A stretch of 23,294 bases of DNA, taken from an uncultured Prevotella sp. Lineage in GTDB: Bacteria > Bacteroidota > Bacteroidia > Bacteroidales > Bacteroidaceae. The stretch's first letter is position 1. Every line of letters starts with the position of its first letter. The notes below the pieces were generated by a model. It was not told where the DNA came from and made no database searches. It saw only the letters and a list, made by a program, of their open reading frames with translations. The position numbers and the translations under genes are program-made. Below are positions 8,537 to 16,078 of the stretch, in pieces. The DNA is taken from positions 1 to 23,294 of the forward strand of contig CAAFFL010000062.1 of NCBI GenBank assembly GCA_900762125.1. Direction: 5' to 3'.

Positions 8537-8817
8537 AGATCAGTTTCTTATCGCGGTTTGCACTTTCAACAGCGAAGGGGAGCAGAGTGCCCTCTTCCAC
8601 AATGTCCACCCGTCGACATAGCAGTTCCTCAAGATCGACAATCATTGAAGCATGTTTCAGCAAGCTAACGCCATCTTTATCATAGATAACCAATAAAGTC
8701 TACATCACTATGAGGCGTATCCTCTCCTCTGGCAACAGAGCCAAACACCCAAGCCTTGACGACTGGTTGTGTACGGAAGTAATCCGCAATAGTATTGGTA
8801 ATAATCTGAGTACTCAT
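8520..8817 (-). pseudogene. mntA: MntA-like antitoxin (minimal nucleotidyltransferase), frameshifted
   Basis: ATG at 8817, 17 nt after the OPT transporter stop. The first 40 residues carry the nucleotidyltransferase motif GSVARGEDTPHSDVD (G26-S27, D38, D40). Directly after this, a run of three T on the minus strand (8697-8695) puts the frame into TGA at 8682-8680, so translation would end at 46 residues. Removing one T restores DLLVIYDKDGVSLLKH and a continuous frame to TAG at 8520, giving 98 residues, the normal length for MNT antitoxins; the C-terminus KLIYERAN also fits the family. Family knowledge: MntA transfers AMP to the HepT tyrosine to block the toxin. As written the antitoxin is almost certainly inactive. 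The gene is AT-richer than its neighbours. Confidence 0.8.
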
Positions 8818-8834
8818 GGCCTTGGTGGTGATGG

Positions 8835-10808
8835 TTATTTAACTTTTGTTGCCTTAATGAAATAGCAGATTAAGAGCACGTACGCCAACAACGATGTTGC
8901 CTCCGACATCGGGTTCTGCCACCATGCATCGGCGATGGAGCATTCCACACCCGCAAACTTCAGGAGGGCGGAGACGACACCCATCAGGGCGCCACCGGCG
9001 ATGAAGCCGGAGGCGAGCAGCGTGCCCTTGTCCACACGGGCCTTGTTCTCGGCAGCATCCGTCGAGCGTGAGCCGACGAACCAGTTCATGGCGCCACCGA
9101 TGAGCAGCGGGATGTTGAGCTGGATGGGGATGAACATACCCAGGGCAAAGGCCAGTGCCGGCACCTTACAGCGGTCGAGAATCAGGGCGATGAGCGCGCC
9201 GATGCCATAGAGCACCCATGGTGCGCCCTGTCCGCTCATCAGCGGGGCGATGACGGCCGCCATGGCATGCGCCTGCGGGGCTGCCAGTGCGTCGCCCTTG
9301 AAGCCGTAGGTCTCGTTGAGGAGCATCATCACGCCGGCAACGGTGGCAGCAGAGACAATCGTGCCGAGGAACTTCCACGACTCCTGCTTGCGCGGCGTCG
9401 TGCCGAGCCAGTAACCGATTTTCAGGTCGGTGATGAACGATCCCGCCATCGACAGCGCCGTGCAGACCACGCCGCCCATGAGTAGGGCAGCGAGCATGCC
9501 GATCTCACCCTTTAGGCCCACGGCGACCATCACCACGGAGGCGAGGATGAGCGTCATCAGCGTCATACCGCTCACAGGGTTCGAGCCGACGATGGCGATG
9601 GCATTGGCGGCCACGGTGGTGAACAGAAATGCGATGACCGCGACGAGGAGTATGGCGACGGTGGCATGGAGCAGGTTGAAGTGCATCACGCCAAAGAAGA
9701 AAAAGGCGTAGGTGATGAGCAACGTGAGAATCGAGCCGATGGCGATGACCTTGAACGAGATGTCGCGCTGCGTGCGCAGCACCTCCTCGCCCGTGGCACC
9801 CTTGCCCTTCATCTCGCGTGCGGCCAGCGAGACAGCACTCTTGATGATGCCCCAGCTCTTCACGATGCCGATGATGCCGGCCATGGCGATGGCGCCGATG
9901 CCGAGTGAACGGGCGTAGGACGTGAAGATCTCCTCAGGGGCCATAGCGCCCACAGCAGTGGTGATCGTCGGGTCCCACTGGTTGAGCACCGTGTCAGGGA
10001 AGATGACGGCCAACAGCGGCACGACAATCCACCAGACGAAGACGGAGCCCGCGCAGATGATCGCGGCATATTTCAGTCCGACGATATAGCCCAGTCCGAG
10101 CACGGCAGCGCCGGTGTTCACCTTCAGCACGAGCTTTGCCTTGTCGGCAAGGTCGGCACCGAGGCTGAACATGCGGGTAGTGACGTTCTCGTTCCACCAG
10201 CCAAATGTCGAGACGATGAAGTCGTACAGACCACCGATGAGGCCGGCGATGAGCAGCGGCTTAGCCTGCGAGCCACCCTTCTCGCCACTGACGAGGACCT
10301 GCGTCGTCGCGGTGGCCTCGGGGAAGGGATATTTGCCGTGCATGTCCTTGACGAAATACTTCCGGAAGGGGATGAGAAACAGGATGCCGAGCACGCCACC
10401 GAGGGCTGCGGCAATGAAGATCTTCAGGAAGTCGGCCTCGAGGTCGAGCATGTAGATGGCGGGCATGACGAAGATGCCGCCAGCGACGACAGCACCGGAG
10501 CAGGCACCGATGCTCTGGATGATGACGTTCTCGCCCATGGCATCCTTGCGGTGCGTGGCAGAGCTCACGCCGATGGCGATGATGGCGATGGGGATGGCAG
10601 CCTCAAAGACCTGGCCGACCTTCAGGCCGAGGTAGGCAGCGGCAGCGGAGAACAGCACGGCCATGAGGATACCCCACGTCACCGACCATGGTGTCACCTC
10701 GCGGTAAGTCTTCTGGGGACTCATCACGGGCTCATATTCCTCGCCTTCCTTCAGTTCGCGGAATGCATTCTCGGGCAGCTCAACTGCGTCTTTCATCTTC
10801 TCGGTCAT
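8835..10808 (-). CDS. OPT-family oligopeptide transporter
   Basis: 657 residues from the ATG at 10808 (MTEKMKD). The longer start at 10841 is rejected because it falls upstream of the promoter -7 element at 10831-10838. The protein has an acidic, soluble N-terminus of about 40 residues, then some 14-16 strongly hydrophobic helices over the rest. Recognisable OPT features include VTWGILMAVLFSAAAAYLGL followed by GQVFEAAIPIAI near the N-terminus, and NPVSGMTLMTLI in the middle. OPT proteins import small peptides, or metal chelates in some members, by proton coupling across the inner membrane; bacterial substrates are mostly untested. Its last few codons become AT-rich at the junction with the mntA-hepT patch. 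Monocistronic, or cotranscribed with mntA. Confidence 0.9.
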   Translation of the reverse strand: MTEKMKDAVELPENAFRELKEGEEYEPVMSPQKTYREVTPWSVTWGILMAVLFSAAAAYLGLKVGQVFEAAIPIAIIAIGVSSATHRKDAMGENVIIQSIGACSGAVVAGGIFVMPAIYMLDLEADFLKIFIAAALGGVLGILFLIPFRKYFVKDMHGKYPFPEATATTQVLVSGEKGGSQAKPLLIAGLIGGLYDFIVSTFGWWNENVTTRMFSLGADLADKAKLVLKVNTGAAVLGLGYIVGLKYAAIICAGSVFVWWIVVPLLAVIFPDTVLNQWDPTITTAVGAMAPEEIFTSYARSLGIGAIAMAGIIGIVKSWGIIKSAVSLAAREMKGKGATGEEVLRTQRDISFKVIAIGSILTLLITYAFFFFGVMHFNLLHATVAILLVAVIAFLFTTVAANAIAIVGSNPVSGMTLMTLILASVVMVAVGLKGEIGMLAALLMGGVVCTALSMAGSFITDLKIGYWLGTTPRKQESWKFLGTIVSAATVAGVMMLLNETYGFKGDALAAPQAHAMAAVIAPLMSGQGAPWVLYGIGALIALILDRCKVPALAFALGMFIPIQLNIPLLIGGAMNWFVGSRSTDAAENKARVDKGTLLASGFIAGGALMGVVSALLKFAGVECSIADAWWQNPMSEATSLLAYVLLICYFIKATKVK

Positions 10809-10830
10809 GATTCGTTTTTCATTGTTTTTG

Positions 10831-10861
10831 CAAAGATACACAATTAAATCGAAACGCCAAA
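10831..10861 (-). promoter_or_regulatory. Bacteroidota-type promoter for the OPT transporter
   Basis: On the minus strand, TTTG (10861-10858), a 19-nt spacer, then TATCTTTG (10838-10831), an exact TAnnTTTG match. The start point would be near 10825, followed by an A-rich leader with no Shine-Dalgarno before the ATG at 10808. Confidence 0.8.
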
Positions 10862-10901
10862 GGATTTAAGGCATTTATTGCGAGCTAAAGATTCTAGGCG
10901 T

Positions 10902-11094
10902 CAAGCGTCAGGCGTCAGGTTTTAATGAAATTGGGAATCCGAAGATTGGAGAATGTGTAAAAAGTCAAAGGTGAATTAATATGTACATACGCGCGAATGT
11001 ACTTATAATTTCTACTAGTAAATTTATAAATTAACATAATATGAATTTTACTGTCTCAATGTCACGAATAGTAAAACCTGACGCCTGACGCTTG
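10902..11094. repeat. 193-bp AT-rich intergenic element bounded by perfect 23-bp inverted repeats
   Basis: The left arm (10902-10924) starts CAAGCGTCAGGC and ends CAGGTTTTA; the right arm (11072-11094) is its exact reverse complement. The arms consist of tandem 7-mers RGCGTCA; the left side carries about three copies from 10897. The 147-nt interior is much AT-richer than the neighbouring genes, has no meaningful ORF, and contains smaller palindromes: GTACAT/ATGTAC (10983-11002) and TTTTACT/AGTAAAA (11046-11076). It could be a MITE-like non-autonomous element, a long hairpin, or two opposed copies of a dispersed 23-mer. No target-site duplication is obvious. It lies between the OPT promoter and the clpB terminator, so no gene is interrupted. 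Confidence 0.7.
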
Positions 11095-11140
11095 GCAGAA
11101 GAAATCTCTTTGCCAAGATTTTCGTTTTGTAAGATAAAAT

Positions 11141-11179
11141 GCAAATGAAAGCGCCACGACTCGATAGGAATCGTGGCGC
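11141..11179 (-). terminator. Probable intrinsic terminator of clpB
   Basis: GCGCCACGA (11151-11159) and TCGTGGCGC (11171-11179) form a perfect 9-bp GC-rich stem with an 11-nt loop. On the minus strand the stem is followed by the T-rich stretch TTTCATTTGC. It lies about 80 nt beyond the clpB stop and upstream of the OPT promoter, so it separates the two transcripts. Confidence 0.65.
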
Positions 11180-11210
11180 GAAAAGTAGTCTTTTACAAGG
11201 CGATCAATAG

Positions 11211-11246
11211 GCTTTCACCGTGCGTTTAGTGTGCTTTCACCGTGCG
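11211..11246. repeat. 14-bp direct repeat with 22-bp period after clpB
   Basis: GCTTTCACCGTGCG occurs at 11211-11224 and again at 11233-11246, in the clpB 3' untranslated region between its stop and the terminator hairpin. The second copy is followed by AAAG, allowing a small CTTTC/GAAAG stem. No function is apparent. Confidence 0.7.
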
Positions 11247-11259
11247 AAAGGCTAGGGGA

Positions 11260-13848
11260 CTAGTTGCGAAACAGCAGACCATTGCCATTGGCGTCGACGA
11301 TGATAGGCTTGTCGCGCAGCACCTCCTCGGCGAGCAGCTTCCGGCTGAGGTCGTTGAGGACATAGTCCTGGATGGCACGCTTCACGGGTCGTGCACCGAA
11401 CTCAGGATCGTAGCCTACACCGGCCAGCCAGTCGATGGCAGCGGGTGTCCACTCGAGCGTAAAGCCTTGCGGCTCAAGCATCTGCTTCACGCGGTTCATC
11501 TGAAGCTCCACCACCCGTGCAATCTGCTGTTTCGTCAGTGGCAGGAACATGATGATGTCGTCGATGCGGTTGAGGAACTCGGGACGAATGGTCTTCTTGA
11601 GCATCTCCATGACGTTCTTCTGCGTGTCGCTGATGATTTCCTCACGGTTGTAGTCGTTCAGCTCGGCAAACCGCTGCTGGATAAACTGACTGCCGAGGTT
11701 CGACGTCATGATGATGATGGTGTTCTTGAAGTTCACCGTGCGGCCTTTGTTGTCCGTCAGCCGACCGTCGTCGAGCACCTGCAACAGGATGTTGAACACG
11801 TCCGGATGGGCCTTTTCGATCTCGTCGAAGAGCACGACGCTGTAGGGCTTACGGCGCACAGCCTCAGTTAGTTGTCCGCCCTCGTCGTAGCCGACGTACC
11901 CCGGAGGCGCGCCGATGAGTCGGGTGACCGAGAACTTCTCCTGATACTCGCTCATGTCGATGCGCGTCATCATGTTCTCGTCGTTGAAGAGGTATTCTGC
12001 CAAGGCCTTTGCGAGCTCGGTCTTACCTGTGCCCGTTGTGCCGAGGAAGATGAACGACGCGATGGGCTTCTTCGGGTCCTGCAAGCCGGCGCGCGAGCGG
12101 CGTACGGCGTCGCTGACGGCCTGGATGGCCTCGTCCTGGCCGATGACACGTTTGTGGAGCTCCTCCTCCAGATGGAGCAGCTTCTCGCGCTCGCTCTGCA
12201 TCATCCGCGTCACAGGGATGCCTGTCCAGCGGCTCACGACCTCGGCGATGTCGTCGGCGGTGACCTCCTCGCGGACCATCGCCTCGCCACCCTGCGTGGC
12301 CTTCAGTTGGAGTTGGATGTTGTCGATGTCGTCCTGCAGCTGTTTCAGCCTGCCATAGCGGATCTCTGCCACACGACCGTAGTTGCCCTCACGCTCGGCA
12401 CGCTCGGCCTCAAACTTCAGGTTCTCCATCTCCTGCTTGTCCTGCTGGATCTTGTTGACGAGCGACTTCTCGCTTTCCCACTTCGCACGGAACTGCCGCT
12501 CTTGGTCTTTCAGTTCGGCGATGTCTTTGTCGAGCTGCTTGATCTTGTCCTCGTCGTTCTCGCGTTTGATGGCCTCGCGCTCAATCTCCAGCTGCTTCAG
12601 GTGGCGGGTGATTTCGTCGAGCTCCTCCGGAACGCTGTCGCGCTCCATGCGCAGCTTGGCGGCCGCCTCGTCCATGAGGTCGATGGCCTTGTCGGGAAGG
12701 TAACGATCTGAGATATAGCGCTCTGAGAGCTTCACGGCGGCGATGCACGCATCGTCCTGGATGCGCACCTTGTGGTGGTTCTCGTAGCGCTCCTTCAGAC
12801 CTCGGAGGATGGAGATGGCGTCCACCTCATCGGGCTCGTCAACCATCACCGTCTGGAAGCGGCGCTCGAGGGCCTTGTCCTTCTCGAAGTATTTCTGATA
12901 CTCGTTGAGCGTCGTCGCACCAATGGCACGCAGTTCGCCACGTGCCAGAGCCGGCTTGAGGATGTTCGCCGCGTCCATGGCACCCTCGCCACCACCGGCA
13001 CCCACGAGGGTGTGGATCTCGTCGATGAAGAGGATGATGTTGCCCTGGGCGTTCGTCACCTCCTTAATGACGCTCTTCAGACGCTCCTCAAACTCACCTT
13101 TATACTTTGCACCGGCGACCAGCGCACCCATGTCGAGGGAGTAGAGCTGCTTGTTCTTCAGGTTCTCCGGCACGTCGCCACGGACGATGCGCTCGGCGAG
13201 ACCTTCGACGATGGCAGTCTTTCCCGTACCCGGTTCACCGATCAGGATCGGGTTGTTCTTCGTGCGGCGGGACAGGATCTGCAGCACGCGGCGGATCTCC
13301 TCATCACGGCCGATGACCGGATCAAGCTTCCCGGCGCGGGCGTCGCTGACGAGATTTTTCGCATACTTTGATAGGGCCTGATAGTTCTCATCAGCACTCT
13401 GCCCCGTCACTTTTTGGCCCTGACGGAGCTCCTGAATAGCCTTCAAGAGGCCGTTTTCAGTGCATCCAGCGTCCTTCAAAATGCGCGAAACTGTGCTGTT
13501 AACTTGCAAAAGTGCCAAAAGAATGGGTTCTATCGAAACAAACTCATCGCCCATTTTTTGCGCGTTTTCTTGGGCTTTTTGCAGGACTTGGTTTGTCTCG
13601 TTGCTGAAATAAGGTTGTCCGCCCTCCACTTTTGGCAGGTGCTGATGCTCCTGTTGGACGAGATTTTCGATCTGTGAGCCGTTTATACCGAGTTTTTGGA
13701 AGATAAAGTTCGTCACATCCCGGCCTTTCTGCATGATGCCCTGCAGCAGGTGCACCGGCTCGATGGCCTGCTGTCGGTTCTGCTGTGCGGTGTTAATGGC
13801 CTCCTGCACAGCCTCCTGGGCTTTGATTGTAAACTTGTCGAATGTCAT
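11260..13848 (-). CDS. clpB: ClpB disaggregase (Hsp100 AAA+ chaperone)
   Basis: 862 residues, the usual ClpB length. The Clp N-terminal repeat domain covers about 1-150. AAA+ module 1 has Walker A GEPGTGKT (K210), Walker B LFIDEIHT and the pore-loop region [12 protein letters not shown] long charged coiled-coil middle domain runs from about 400 to 525, the mark of ClpB against ClpA or ClpC. AAA+ module 2 has Walker A GTTGTGKT (K609) and the pore-loop region GYVGYDEGG, followed by the C-terminal oligomerisation domain. The hexamer threads aggregated proteins through its pore, working with DnaK, in the cytoplasm. The gene has an unusually good Shine-Dalgarno for this phylum (AGGAG at 13855-13859, 6 nt before the ATG). 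It follows ispH after 243 bp and ends at its own terminator. No housekeeping TAnnTTTG promoter is obvious upstream, so heat-shock control by another signal is possible. Confidence 0.97.
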   Translation of the reverse strand: MTFDKFTIKAQEAVQEAINTAQQNRQQAIEPVHLLQGIMQKGRDVTNFIFQKLGINGSQIENLVQQEHQHLPKVEGGQPYFSNETNQVLQKAQENAQKMGDEFVSIEPILLALLQVNSTVSRILKDAGCTENGLLKAIQELRQGQKVTGQSADENYQALSKYAKNLVSDARAGKLDPVIGRDEEIRRVLQILSRRTKNNPILIGEPGTGKTAIVEGLAERIVRGDVPENLKNKQLYSLDMGALVAGAKYKGEFEERLKSVIKEVTNAQGNIILFIDEIHTLVGAGGGEGAMDAANILKPALARGELRAIGATTLNEYQKYFEKDKALERRFQTVMVDEPDEVDAISILRGLKERYENHHKVRIQDDACIAAVKLSERYISDRYLPDKAIDLMDEAAAKLRMERDSVPEELDEITRHLKQLEIEREAIKRENDEDKIKQLDKDIAELKDQERQFRAKWESEKSLVNKIQQDKQEMENLKFEAERAEREGNYGRVAEIRYGRLKQLQDDIDNIQLQLKATQGGEAMVREEVTADDIAEVVSRWTGIPVTRMMQSEREKLLHLEEELHKRVIGQDEAIQAVSDAVRRSRAGLQDPKKPIASFIFLGTTGTGKTELAKALAEYLFNDENMMTRIDMSEYQEKFSVTRLIGAPPGYVGYDEGGQLTEAVRRKPYSVVLFDEIEKAHPDVFNILLQVLDDGRLTDNKGRTVNFKNTIIIMTSNLGSQFIQQRFAELNDYNREEIISDTQKNVMEMLKKTIRPEFLNRIDDIIMFLPLTKQQIARVVELQMNRVKQMLEPQGFTLEWTPAAIDWLAGVGYDPEFGARPVKRAIQDYVLNDLSRKLLAEEVLRDKPIIVDANGNGLLFRN

Positions 13849-13854
13849 AGTTTG

Positions 13855-13859
13855 CTCCT
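13855..13859 (-). promoter_or_regulatory. Shine-Dalgarno site of clpB
   Basis: AGGAG on the minus strand, six nucleotides before the ATG at 13848. The other starts checked in this window (SNF2, helicase-exonuclease, OPT, macroglobulin) have A-rich or otherwise Shine-Dalgarno-free leaders, so clpB stands out and may be translated more strongly or under different control. Confidence 0.7.
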
Positions 13860-14015
13860 TTCGTTATCTGTTGTTTTCTGAAAACGCAGGAGTCAAACGG
13901 TGCGCCCAAGGGGCTCTTTCTGCCGAAAAGGCGCAAAAAAGAAGCAAAACGAAGCAAAAAGGACAATCTGGCAGTCTTCTTTGCAGCTTTTTTTGATGAA
14001 GTTCACCGTTAGACA

Positions 14016-14036
14016 GTCGGGCTTATTAAGCCCGAC
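14016..14036. other. Strong hairpin between ispH and clpB
   Basis: GTCGGGCTT (14016-14024) and AAGCCCGAC (14028-14036) form a perfect 9-bp stem with a 3-nt loop, 56 nt beyond the ispH stop. No T run follows on the minus strand, so it is either a terminator without a U tract, an mRNA 3'-end stabiliser or a processing signal. The remainder of 13849-14091 is pyrimidine-rich on the minus strand, with GCTTCGTTTT-like runs, and holds no gene that I can see. Confidence 0.5.
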
Positions 14037-14091
14037 AACCCAACAGCGAACAGCAGAAAAAACGGCGAAAGAGCGGAGAAAAGGCGGGAGA

Positions 14092-14949
14092 TTAATGCTG
14101 CAGTATGGCCTCCCGGCACTCCTCCATGAGCCACTTCGGGGTGCTTGTGGCGCCACAGATGCCGATGGTGCGGACGCCGTCGAGCCAAGAATAGTCGATC
14201 TCCGAGGCCCGTTCGATGAGGTGGCTGTTCGGGTTGACGTCACGACAGACATGGTAGAGCACTTTGCCATTGGAGCTCTTTCGGCCGCTGACGAAGAGGA
14301 TCAGGTCGTGTTTGGCGGCAAAGGTGGCGATGTTCGGCATGCGGTTGGCGACCTGCCGGCAGATCGTGTCGAAGCTCTTGAAGGTCGCCGTGGGGGCGAT
14401 GTGCGTCTGGATATAGTCGATGATGGTGTGGAACTCGTCGAGGTTCTTCGTCGTCTGGGAGTAGAGATAGATGTCACGGGTGAAGTCGAGGCTCTTCACG
14501 TCCTCCACGTTCTCCAGGACGATGGCATGGCTCTGCGTCTGGCCGACGAGGCCGAGGACCTCTGCATGGCCGTTCTTGCCGAAGATGACGATCTGGGCAT
14601 TAGGACTATTATCGTATTGCTTCTTGATTCTTCGCTGCAGGGCGAGCACGACGGGACAGGTGGCGTCGATGATCTCGATGTTGTTTTGGCGGGCGATGGC
14701 GTAGGTCTCAGGGGGCTCGCCATGGGCACGGAGGAGGACTTTCACGTCATGGAGCTTGCGCAACTGGTCGTGGTCGATGGTGACCAGGCCGCGGTTGTGG
14801 AGGCGCTCCACCTCCATACTGTTGTGCACGATGTCGCCGAGGCAGTAGAGCGTGCCGCCCTTGGCCAGTTCCTCCTCTGCCTTCTTGATGGCCGTGGTCA
14901 CGCCGAAGCAGAACCCGCTGCCGTTGTCTATCTCGATTTGTACGTTCAT
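14092..14949 (-). CDS. ispH: 4-hydroxy-3-methylbut-2-enyl diphosphate reductase (IspH/LytB)
   Basis: 285 residues, full length. IspH makes IPP and DMAPP from HMBPP in the last step of the MEP isoprenoid pathway, using an Fe-S cluster in the cytoplasm. The three cluster cysteines are visible: C14 in GFCFGV, C98 in DATCP and C197 in DTICRQ, matching the spacing of E. coli C12/C96/C197. The substrate-binding set is also present: HN at 42-43, GHAEV with the catalytic glutamate E130, SQTT at 164-167, and SSNG near 225. The ATG overlaps the stop of the upstream DUF1573 gene by one base (TAATG), which indicates translational coupling. ispH lying downstream of cmk and porQ fits a recurring Bacteroidota gene order. 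Confidence 0.96.
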   Translation of the reverse strand: MNVQIEIDNGSGFCFGVTTAIKKAEEELAKGGTLYCLGDIVHNSMEVERLHNRGLVTIDHDQLRKLHDVKVLLRAHGEPPETYAIARQNNIEIIDATCPVVLALQRRIKKQYDNSPNAQIVIFGKNGHAEVLGLVGQTQSHAIVLENVEDVKSLDFTRDIYLYSQTTKNLDEFHTIIDYIQTHIAPTATFKSFDTICRQVANRMPNIATFAAKHDLILFVSGRKSSNGKVLYHVCRDVNPNSHLIERASEIDYSWLDGVRTIGICGATSTPKWLMEECREAILQH

Positions 14950-16019
14950 TACTCTTTTACGATGACTTTGATGATGACCTTGGCATTGTCCGGGTCGTTG
15001 GTGATCATGAGGATACGGGGCTTCGTGCGGGTCGTGCGGAGGTCGCTGGCGGTGGCGGTGACCTTCAGACGGGCCGTCTCACCGGGGGCGATCTTCGACT
15101 TGTTGAGCGACACCTCCAGGCCGGCGGTGAACATCTGCAGCGACCGGATGTCGAGCGTCGAGTGGCCCTCGTTGGTGATGTCTATCGTGCCACGCTTCTT
15201 CTCCTTATCGCCGAAGCTGCCCAGGTCGATGTTCTCCGCAGAGAGACGCATGCGGGGCGCCTGCTGTTGTTGTGCCGCATTCATATTGTCGAACTGCGGC
15301 AGGAGGATGGCGGTGACGGGGATGGCCTTCTCAGGTGCGGTGTGGTCGCCGGGGAATGCGCCGAGGAACAGCGTTGTCTGCGTCAGTCCAAGGTCGCGGA
15401 GCTTCCGTGAGTCGAGAGCGATGGTTACCGTGCCCGTCCGTCCTGGCGACAGACGCTGGGGCGTGACGGTGGCCCGCAGATAGGGCGGCAGCTGCATGAC
15501 GACGGGCTGCAACGTCTCCAGGGTGGTGTTGCGGATGTGGATCTGCTGCGAGGGCAGGTCGCCACGGTTGACATTGTCAAACTCCAAGACGTTCGCGTCA
15601 GCCTCCAGTTCGCCGAGGCGATAGGGAAAGTTCGTCACCGTCTGCTCGATGGTGCCGACCACCCGTCCCTTGAGGCTGAGCATCACCGGGTCGTGGCTCT
15701 CGTTGCTGTAGACGGCGATCTGCTTGAGGAAGTGGCCCATGGTCTTCGCATCGTAGGTGGCGGTGATGGTGAACGTCTTGCCGGGCGCAATGGCCTCGGT
15801 GGGGTAGTCCGCCTCCGTGCAGCCGCAACTCGTCAGCACATGACTGATGGTCAGTGGCTCGCGTCCGCTGTTGGTCATGATATACTTGGCCGATACCGGA
15901 TGCTGAAACAGCACCTGGCCGCAGTCGATCTCCGTACTCTCCGTCGTGATGTGCTGGGCACTCGCCAGGCAGGGCAGCAGGGTCAATCCTGCAACAATAT
16001 ATGCTTTAATCGTTCTCAA
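14949..16019 (-). CDS. Secreted DUF1573-repeat protein
   Basis: 356 residues with a clear signal peptide (MRTIKAYIVAGLTLLPCLASA, cleavage before Q22). The mature part appears to be three Ig-like beta-sandwich units at about 25-125, 130-225 and 255-350. The first carries the DUF1573 signature SCGCTEADYP (C65, C67); the later ones keep the pattern of a fixed N-terminal element, NTT or NEG turns and a PG bend, without the cysteine pair. DUF1573 proteins are widespread in Bacteroidota envelopes, and their biochemical role is not settled. The start is TTG: an in-frame TAA lies two codons upstream, and no ATG fits the signal peptide. That leader is built from an AT-rich 13-mer repeat array (16021-16046). 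Its stop overlaps the ispH start. Confidence 0.85.
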   Translation of the reverse strand: MRTIKAYIVAGLTLLPCLASAQHITTESTEIDCGQVLFQHPVSAKYIMTNSGREPLTISHVLTSCGCTEADYPTEAIAPGKTFTITATYDAKTMGHFLKQIAVYSNESHDPVMLSLKGRVVGTIEQTVTNFPYRLGELEADANVLEFDNVNRGDLPSQQIHIRNTTLETLQPVVMQLPPYLRATVTPQRLSPGRTGTVTIALDSRKLRDLGLTQTTLFLGAFPGDHTAPEKAIPVTAILLPQFDNMNAAQQQQAPRMRLSAENIDLGSFGDKEKKRGTIDITNEGHSTLDIRSLQMFTAGLEVSLNKSKIAPGETARLKVTATASDLRTTRTKPRILMITNDPDNAKVIIKVIVKE

Positions 16020-16020
16020 A

Positions 16021-16078
16021 ACTTAAAACTCTAACTTAAAACTCTAAACTTGTAACTTCTTGACAAACTTGATAAACT
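16021..16078. repeat. AT-rich 13-mer tandem repeat filling the gap before the DUF1573 gene
   Basis: ACTTAAAACTCTA occurs twice in perfect tandem (16021-16033 and 16034-16046), followed by looser copies of the same words (AAACTTGTAACTTC, AAACTTGATAAACTCTAA) up to the macroglobulin stop at 16079. On the transcribed minus strand the units read TAGAGTTTTAAGT. The array supplies the whole intercistronic leader, including the in-frame TAA just before the TTG start of the DUF1573 gene. Its base composition contrasts sharply with both flanking genes. Confidence 0.75.

Noticed and set aside
8680..8700. Programmed ribosomal frameshift in mntA
   Set aside because: There is no slippery heptamer of the X XXY YYZ type at the site, and the partner gene carries an independent lesion, so mutation or error is simpler.
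7935..8835. Direct repeats marking site-specific insertion of the toxin-antitoxin patch
   Set aside because: I compared the sequence around both composition shifts and found only trivial matches of about six bases.
10809..10841. N-terminal extension of the OPT transporter to 10841
   Set aside because: It overlaps the exact TAnnTTTG element at 10831-10838, so the transcript would not contain that start.
10925..11071. Small protein gene within the inverted-repeat element
   Set aside because: The longest ATG frames are under 20 codons, with no family resemblance or ribosome-binding context.
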